Shown one piece after another: positions 55,191 to 62,000 of a DNA stretch of 62,000 nucleotides. The position numbers and the translations under genes were made by a program. How positions within the stretch are numbered: the first letter of the stretch is position 1; the number at the start of each line of letters is the position of its first letter. The notes under the pieces are model-generated. The model was not told the DNA's origin. It did not search any database and saw only the letters and a list, made by a program, of their open reading frames with translations. The stretch spans positions 12,854,874 to 12,916,873 of the forward strand of contig NC_087069.1 of the NCBI RefSeq assembly GCF_963678635.1, in the 5' to 3' direction. Source of the DNA: Symsagittifera roscoffensis. Lineage: Eukaryota > Xenacoelomorpha > Acoela > Convolutidae.

Positions 55191-57056
55191 TCTTCGAATA
55201 GGTGCTAGTGATGGTGATGGTAATGGTGATGCTGTTGGATAAGAAGATAATGATCGCGATGGTCAAGTTGATAGTGCTGGGTAAGGTGATATTGATGTTG
55301 ACGGTGATGGTGATGGATATGGTGATGGTGATGGTGGTGGACAAGGTGATAGTCATGGTGACATGATGGTGATGGTGATGGGGTTGGAGAAGGTGATGGT
55401 GATGCTGATGGTGATGATTATGGTGGCGGTGATGGTGATGATGTTGGTGATGGTGATGTTGATGGTAGCGATGATGGTGTTGCACAAGGTGATAGGCATA
55501 GCGACGTGATGGTGATGGGGTTGGATAAGGGGATAGTGATGGTGATGATTATGGTGGTGGTGATGGTGATGATGTTGGTGATGGTGATGGTGATGGTGAT
55601 GGTGATGGTGATTGTAATGGGGATGGTGATGGTAATGGTGATGGTGATGGTGATGGTGTTGGATGAGATGATAGTGATGGTGGTGGGGTTGGAGAAGGTG
55701 ATGGTGATGCTGATGGGGATGATTATGGTGACGGTGATGGTGATGATGTTGGTGATGGTGATGTTGATGGTAGCGATGATGGTGTTCCACAAGGTGATAG
55801 GCATAGCGACGTGATGGTGATGGTGATGGGGTTGGATAAGGTGATAGTGATGGTGATGATTATGGTGGTGGTGATGGTGATGATGTTGGTGATGGTGATG
55901 GTGATGGTGATGGTGATGGTGATGGTGATGGTGATGGTGATTGTAATGGTGATGATGATGATGATGTTGCTGGATAAGGTGGTAGTGATGGTGATGGTGT
56001 TGGTGATGGTGTTGGATAAGAAGATCTTGATGGTGATGGTGATGTTGATGGTGATGGTGATGGGGTTGGAGAAGGTGTTATTGATGCTGATGGTGATGAT
56101 TATGGTGGCGGTGATGGTGATGTTCTTCGAATAGGTGCTAGTGATGGTGATGGTAATGGTGATGCTGTTGGATAAGAAGATAATGATCGCGATGGTCAAG
56201 TTGATAGTGCTGGGTAAGGTGATATTGATGTTGAAGGTGATGGTGATGGATATGGTGATGGTGATGGTGGTGGACAAGGTGATAGTCATGGTGACATGAT
56301 GGTGATGGTGATGGGGTTGGAGAAGGTGATGGTGATGCTGATGGTGATGATTATGGTGGCGGTGATGGTGATGATGTTGGTGATGGTGATGTTGATGGTA
56401 GCGATGATGGTGTTGCACAAGGTGATAGGCATAGCGACGTGATGGTGATGGGGTTGGATAAGGGGATAGTGATGGTGATGATTATGGTGGTGGTGATGGT
56501 GATGATGTTGGTGATGGTGATGGTGATGGTGATGGTGATGGTGATTGTAATGGGGATGGTGATGGTAATGGTGATGGTGATGGTGATGGTGTTGGATGAG
56601 ATGATAGTGATGGTGGTGGGGTTGGAGAAGGTGATGGTGATGCTGATGGGGATGATTATGGTGACGGTGATGGTGATGATGTTGGTGATGGTGATGTTGA
56701 TGGTAGCGATGATGGTGTTCCACAAGGTGATAGGCATAGCGACGTGATGGTGATGGTGATGGGGTTGGATAAGGTGATAGTGATGGTGATGATTATGGTG
56801 GTGGTGATGGTGATGATGTTGGTGATGGTGATGGTGATGGTGATGGTGATGGTGATGGTGATGGTGATGGTGATTGTAATGGTGATGATGATGATGATGT
56901 TGCTGGATAAGGTGGTAGTGATGGTGATGGTGTTGGTGATGGTGTTGGATAAGAAGATCTTGATGGTGATGGTGATGTTGATGGTGATGGTGATGGGGTT
57001 GGAGAAGGTGTTATTGATGCTGATGGTGATGATTATGGTGGCGGTGATGGTGATGA
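55191..57056 (+). repeat. 933-bp tandem duplication, nearly identical
   Basis: Copy one (55191-56123) and copy two (56124-57056) both begin TCTTCGAATAGGTGC. In what I compared the only difference seen is GTTGACGG against GTTGAAGG near the start. This is a recent event. Confidence 0.9.
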
Positions 57057-58040
57057 TGTTGGTGATGGTGATGTTGATGGTAGTGATGATGGCGTTGCAC
57101 AAGGTGATAGTCATGGCGACGTGATGGTGATTTTGATGGGGTTGGATAAGGTGATAGTGATGGTGATGATTATGGTGGTGGTGATGGTGATGATGTTGGT
57201 GATGGTGATGGTGATGGTGATTGTGATCGTAATGGTGATGGTGATGGTAATGGTGATGGTGATGGTGATGATGATGATGTTGCTGGACAAGGTGATAGCG
57301 ATGGTGATGGTGGTGGTGATGGTGATGGTGATCTTGATGATGATGGTGTTGGATGAGGTGATAGTGATGGTGGTGGTGATAGTTATGGTGGTAGTGATGG
57401 CGAGTGTGATGATTATGGTGTTGGATAAGGTGATAGTGATGGTGATGATGATGATGGTGGCTGTGGATAAGGTTATGGTGATGATGATGGTGATGGTGAT
57501 GTTGATGGTGATAGTGATGCTGCTGGACAAGGTGATAGTCATGGTGACGTGATGGTGATGGTGATGGGTTTGGATAGGGTGATAGTGATGGTGATGGTGA
57601 TGATTATGGTGGTGGTGATGGTGATGATGTTTGTGATGGTGATGTTGATGGTAATGGTGATCGTGTTGGGCAAGGTGATAGTCATGGTGACGTGATGGTG
57701 ATATTGATGGGGTTGGATAAGGCGATAGTGATGTTGATGGTGATGATTATGGTGGTGGTGGTGGTGATGGTGATGATGTTGGTGATGGTGATAGTTATAG
57801 TGGTAGTGATGATGATGTTGCTGGATAAGGTGGTAGTGATAGTGATGATGATGGTAGCGGTGTTGGTTAGGAAGATAGTGATGGTGATGTTTATGTTGAC
57901 AGTGATCGTGATGGTGTTGGATAGGGTGATTGAGATGGTGATGGTGATGGTGATGGTTATGGTGATGATGATGGTGATGGTGATCGTGATGGTGATGTTG
58001 ATGGTGATGGTGATGGTGCTGGACAAGGTGATAGTGATGG

Positions 58041-61000
58041 TGATGGTAATGATTATGGTGGTGGTGATGGTGATAATATCGGTGATGGTGATGGTGATGG
58101 TAATGGTGATGGCGATGGTGTTGGTGATGGTTTTGGATAAGAAGATCTTGATGGTGATGGTGATGTGATGTTGATGGTGATCGTGATGGTGTTGGATAAG
58201 GTGATAGCGATGGTGATGGTGATGATGAGCGTGATGGTGATGATGGTAGTGATTGTGATGGTGATCTGAATGGTGATGGTGTTAGATAAGATGATAGTGA
58301 TGGTGATGGTGATAATTATAGTGGTAGTGATGGCGAGTTTGATGATGTTGGTGTTGGATAAGTTGATAGTGATGGTGATGGTGATGATAACGATGATGGC
58401 TGTGGATAAGGTGATGGCGATGGTGATGGTGAATTTGATGATGATGGTGTTGGATAAGGTGATAGTGATGGTGATGGTTTTGATGATGTTGCTGGATAAG
58501 GTGATGGTGATGGTGTTGGATAAGGTGACAGCGATGGTGATGGTGATGATGAGGGCGATGGTGATGGTGATGGTGATGGTGATGGTGATGGTGATGGTGA
58601 TGGTGATGGTGATGGTGGTGGTGATGGTGATGCTGATCTTGATGCTGATGGTGCTGGTTAAGATGATAGTGATGGTGATGGTTATAGTGGTAGTGATGGC
58701 GAGTTTGATGATGATGATGGTGTTGGATAAAGTGATAGTGATGGTGATGGTGATGATGATGATGATGGCTGTGGAGAACATTATAGTGATGATGATGGTG
58801 ATAGTGATGATGAATATGTTGATGATGGTATTGGATATGGTGATAGCGATGGTGATGATGATGATGATGTTGCTGGATAAGGCGGTAGTGATGGTGATGG
58901 TGTTGGTGATGGTGTTGGATAAGAATACCTTGATGGTGATGGTGATGTTGATGGTGATCGTGATGGTGTTGGATAAGGTGATAACGATGGTGATGGTGCT
59001 GGTGTTGGATAATGTGATAGCGATGGTGATGGTGATGTTGAGGGTGATGGTGATGGTGGTGGTGATGGTGATAGTGATCTGGATGATGATGGTGTAGGAT
59101 AAGGTGATAGTGATGGTGATGGTGATGATGATGTTGACGGTGATCGTGATGGTGTTGGATAAGGCGATTGTGATGGTGATGTTGATGGTGATGTTGCTGG
59201 ATAAGGTGGCAGTGATGGTGATGGTGATGGTGTTGGATAAGAAGATAGTGATGGCGATGGTTATGTTGATGGTGATCGTGATGGTGTTGGATAGGGTGAT
59301 TGAGATGGTGATGTCCTTTGATATGGTGATAGTGATGGTGATGGTGATGGTGATGGTGATGATGATGTTGCTGGATAAGGTGGTAGTGATGGTGATGGTG
59401 TTGGTGATGGTGTTGGATAAGAAGATCTTGATGGTGATGGTGATGTGATGTTGATGGTGATCGTGATGGTGTTGGATAAGGTGATAGCGATGGTGATGGT
59501 GATGATGAGCGTGATGGTGATGATGGTGGTGATTGTGATGGTGATCTGAATGGTGAGGGTGTTGGATAAGATGATAGTGATGCTGATGGTGATAATTATA
59601 GTGGTAGTGATGGCGAGTTTGATGATGTTGGTGTTGGATAAGTTGATAGTGATGGTGATGGTGATGATAACGATGATGGCTGTGGATAAGGTGATGGCGA
59701 TGGTGATGGTGAATTTGATGATGATGGTGTTGGATAAGGTGATAGTGATGGTGATGGTTTTGATGATGTTGCTGGATAAGGTGATGGTGATGGTGTTGGA
59801 TAAGGTGACAGCGATGGTGATGGTGATGATGAGGGCGATGGTGATGGTGATGGTGATGGTGATGGTGATGGTGATGGTGATGGTGATGGTGGTGGTGATG
59901 GTGATGCTGATCTTGATGCTGATGGTGCTGGTTAAGATGATAGTGATGGTGATGGTGATAGTTATAGTGGTAGTGATGGCGAGTTTGATGATGATGATGG
60001 TGTTGGATAAAGTGATAGTGATGGTGATGGTGATGATGATAATGATGGCTGTGGAGAACATTATAGTGATGATGATGGTGATAGGTATGATGAATATGTT
60101 GATGATGGTGTTGGATAAGGTGATAGTGATGGTGATGGTGATGATGATGTTGCTGGATAAGGCGGTAGTGATGGTGATGGTGTTGGTGATGGTGTTGGAT
60201 AAGAATACCTTGATGGTGATGGTGATGTTGATGGTGATCGTGATGGTGTTGGATAAGGTGATAACGATGGTGATGGTGCTGGTGTTGGATAAGGTGATAG
60301 CGATGGTGATGGTGATGTTGAGGGTGATGGTGATGGTGATGGTGATGGTGGTGGTGATGGTGATGGTGATCTTGATGGTGATGGTGTTGGATAAGATGAT
60401 AGTGACGGTGATGGTGATAGTTATGGTGGTAGGGATGGCGACTTTGTTGATGATGGTGTAGGATAAGGTGATAGTGATGGTGATGGTGATGATGATGTTG
60501 ATGGTGATGGTGTTGGATAAGAAGATAGTGATGGCGATGGTTATGTTGATGGTGATCGTGATGGTGTTGGATAGGGTGATTGAGATGGTGATGTCCTTTG
60601 ATATGGTGATAGTGATGGTGATGGTGATGGTGATGGTGATGGTGATGGTGATGATGATGTTGCTGGATAAGGTGGTAGTGATGGTGATGGTGTTGGTGAT
60701 GGTGTTGGATAAGAAGATCTTGATGGTGATGGTGATGTGATGTTGATGGTGATCGTGATGGTGTTGGATAAGGTGATAGCGATGGTGATGGTGATGATGA
60801 GCGTGATGGTGATGATGGTGGTGATTGTGATGGTGATCTGAATGGTGAGGGTGTTGGATAAGATGATAGTGATGCTGATGGTGATAATTATAGTGGTAGT
60901 GATGGCGAGTTTGATGATGTTGGTGTTGGATAAGTTGATAGTGATGGTGATGGTGATGATAACGATGATGGCTGTGGATAAGTTGATGGCCATGGTGATG

Positions 61001-62000
61001 GTGAATTTGATAATGATGGTGTTGGATAAGGTGATAGTGATGGTGATGGTTTTGATGATGTTGCTGGATAAGGTGATGGTGATGGTGTTGGATAAGGTGA
61101 CAGCGATGGTGATGGTGATGATGAGGGCGATGGTGATGGTGATGGTGATGGTGATGGTGATGGTGATGGTGATGGTGATGGTGATGCTGATCTTGATGCT
61201 GATGGTGCTGGTTAAGATGATAGTGATGGTGATGGTGATAGTTATAGTGGTAGTGATGGCGAGTTTGATGATGATGATGGTGTTGGATAAAGTGATAGTG
61301 ATGGTGATGGTGATGATGATAATGATGGCTGTGGAGAACATTATAGTGATGATGATGGTGATAGGTATGATGAATATGTTGATGATGGTGTTGGATAAGG
61401 TGATAGTGATGGTGATGGTGATGATGATGTTGCTGGATAAGGCGGTAGTGATGGTGATGGTGTTGGTGATGGTGTTGGATAAGAATACCTTGATGGTGAT
61501 GGTGATGTTGATGGTGATCGTGATGGTGTTGGATAAGGTGATAACGATGGTGATGGTGCTGGTGTTGGATAAGGTGATAGCGATAGTGATGGTGATGTTG
61601 AGGGTGATGGTGATGGTGATGGTGATGGTGGTGGTGATGGTGATGGTGATCTTGATGGTGATGGTGTTGGATAAGATGACAGCGATGGTGATGGTGATGA
61701 TGAGGGCGATGGTGATGGTGATGGTGATGGTGATGGTGATGGTGATGGTGATGGTGGTGGTGATGGTGATGCTGATCTTGATGCTGATGGTGCTGGTTAA
61801 GATGATAGTGATGGTGATGGTGATAGTTATAGTGGTAGTGATGGCGAGTTTGATGATGATGATGGTGTTGGATAAAGTGATAGTGATGGTGATGGTGATG
61901 ATGATAATGATGGCTGTGGAGAACATTATAGTGATGATGATGGTGATAGGTATGATGAATATGTTGATGATGGTGTTGGATAAGGTGATAGTGATGGTGA
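58041..62000 (+). repeat. Higher-order repeat of about 1280 bp, three copies and continuing
   Basis: GAATACC lies at 58923, 60203 and 61483, exactly 1280 apart. GCGAGTTTGATGATGTTGG lies at 58333, 59613 and 60905 (1280, then 1292, a two-hexamer difference). In the last copy a part of about 580 bases is itself duplicated (CAGCGATGG at 61101 and 61680). The unit is made of block C sequence. Confidence 0.88.

Larger units (their letters stand above)
51831..58040 (+). repeat. Satellite block B, second occurrence
   Basis: The GTCATGGTGACGTGATGG spacer returns at 51831 and recurs until about 57.7 kb. Confidence 0.65.
28233..62000 (+). repeat. Hexameric GATGGT satellite, about 34 kb, continuing past the window
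   Basis: Almost every base belongs to imperfect GATGGT (equally GTGATG) hexamers. The + strand is G/T/A with very little C. Runs of hexamers are broken by spacers of the type GTTGGATAAGGTGATAGT. Substitutions turn hexamers into GATAGT, GATGAT, GATGTT or GGTGGT. Higher-order duplications are annotated separately. One forward frame contains TGA; the others read Val-Met and Asp-Gly, and the complement reads His-His, Ile-Thr or Ser-Pro, which explains the long open frames on both strands. I see no genes in it. Confidence 0.97.

Noticed and set aside
28208-62000. Dozens of long open frames on both strands in the satellite (Val-Met, Ile-Thr and His-rich products)
   Set aside because: They follow automatically from the GATGGT hexamer, which lacks stops in most frames; there is no start context, no domain and no composition of a real protein.
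28233-62000. CRISPR array or telomere
   Set aside because: There are no unique spacers between constant repeats, and the hexamer is not a known telomere repeat such as TTAGG or TTAGGG.

Overview
The window reads as nuclear DNA of an AT-rich invertebrate animal. It holds retroelements, a probable spliced exon, a tRNA-derived SINE-like patch, a foldback element and a very long simple-sequence satellite. Nothing bacterial is visible. The species cannot be named from the sequence.

Region 1 (1-18596) is one very large Ty3/Gypsy-class LTR retroelement with an envelope gene, on the + strand. The window opens inside its 5' LTR: bases 1-110 are identical, 110 of 110, to 18487-18596, the end of the 3' LTR. 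Between the LTRs lie a primer-binding site, a 1.2-kb leader carrying a series of stem-loops, a small basic ORF, and one reading frame (1805-7828) that is open except for two stops (TAG-CTA at 2225, TAA-CTT at 3503). That frame includes Gag, aspartic protease, reverse transcriptase and the start of RNase H. A frame change near 7.71 kb then leads to the end of RNase H and a DD35E integrase. Downstream come a 47-codon ORF, two tiny hydrophobic ORFs joined by an ATGA overlap, a 376-codon frame with no ATG, an Env-like glycoprotein, and a 599-codon ORF of unknown function joined to env by a second ATGA overlap. A structured 3' region, a polypurine tract and the 3' LTR complete it. The extra ORFs, the stop-interrupted pre-Gag frame and the stop-start junctions make this the most interesting part of the window.

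Region 2 (18597-28232) is mostly AT-rich DNA without clear genes. It contains a perfect 15-bp hairpin, a foldback element of about 345-450 bp, a SINE-like segment, one plausible terminal exon of a host gene on the minus strand (24700-25317), and a broken gag-protease relic of a second, older Gypsy-type element on the minus strand (about 26090-27634).

Region 3 (28233-62000, running off the window) is an array of imperfect GATGGT hexamers about 34 kb long, punctuated by GTTGGATAAGGTGATAGT-type spacers. It is built into higher-order tandem duplications with periods of 257, 264, 418, 440, 459, about 530, 557, 933, 969 and about 1280 bp. Long open frames on both strands here come from the hexamer itself and are not treated as genes.
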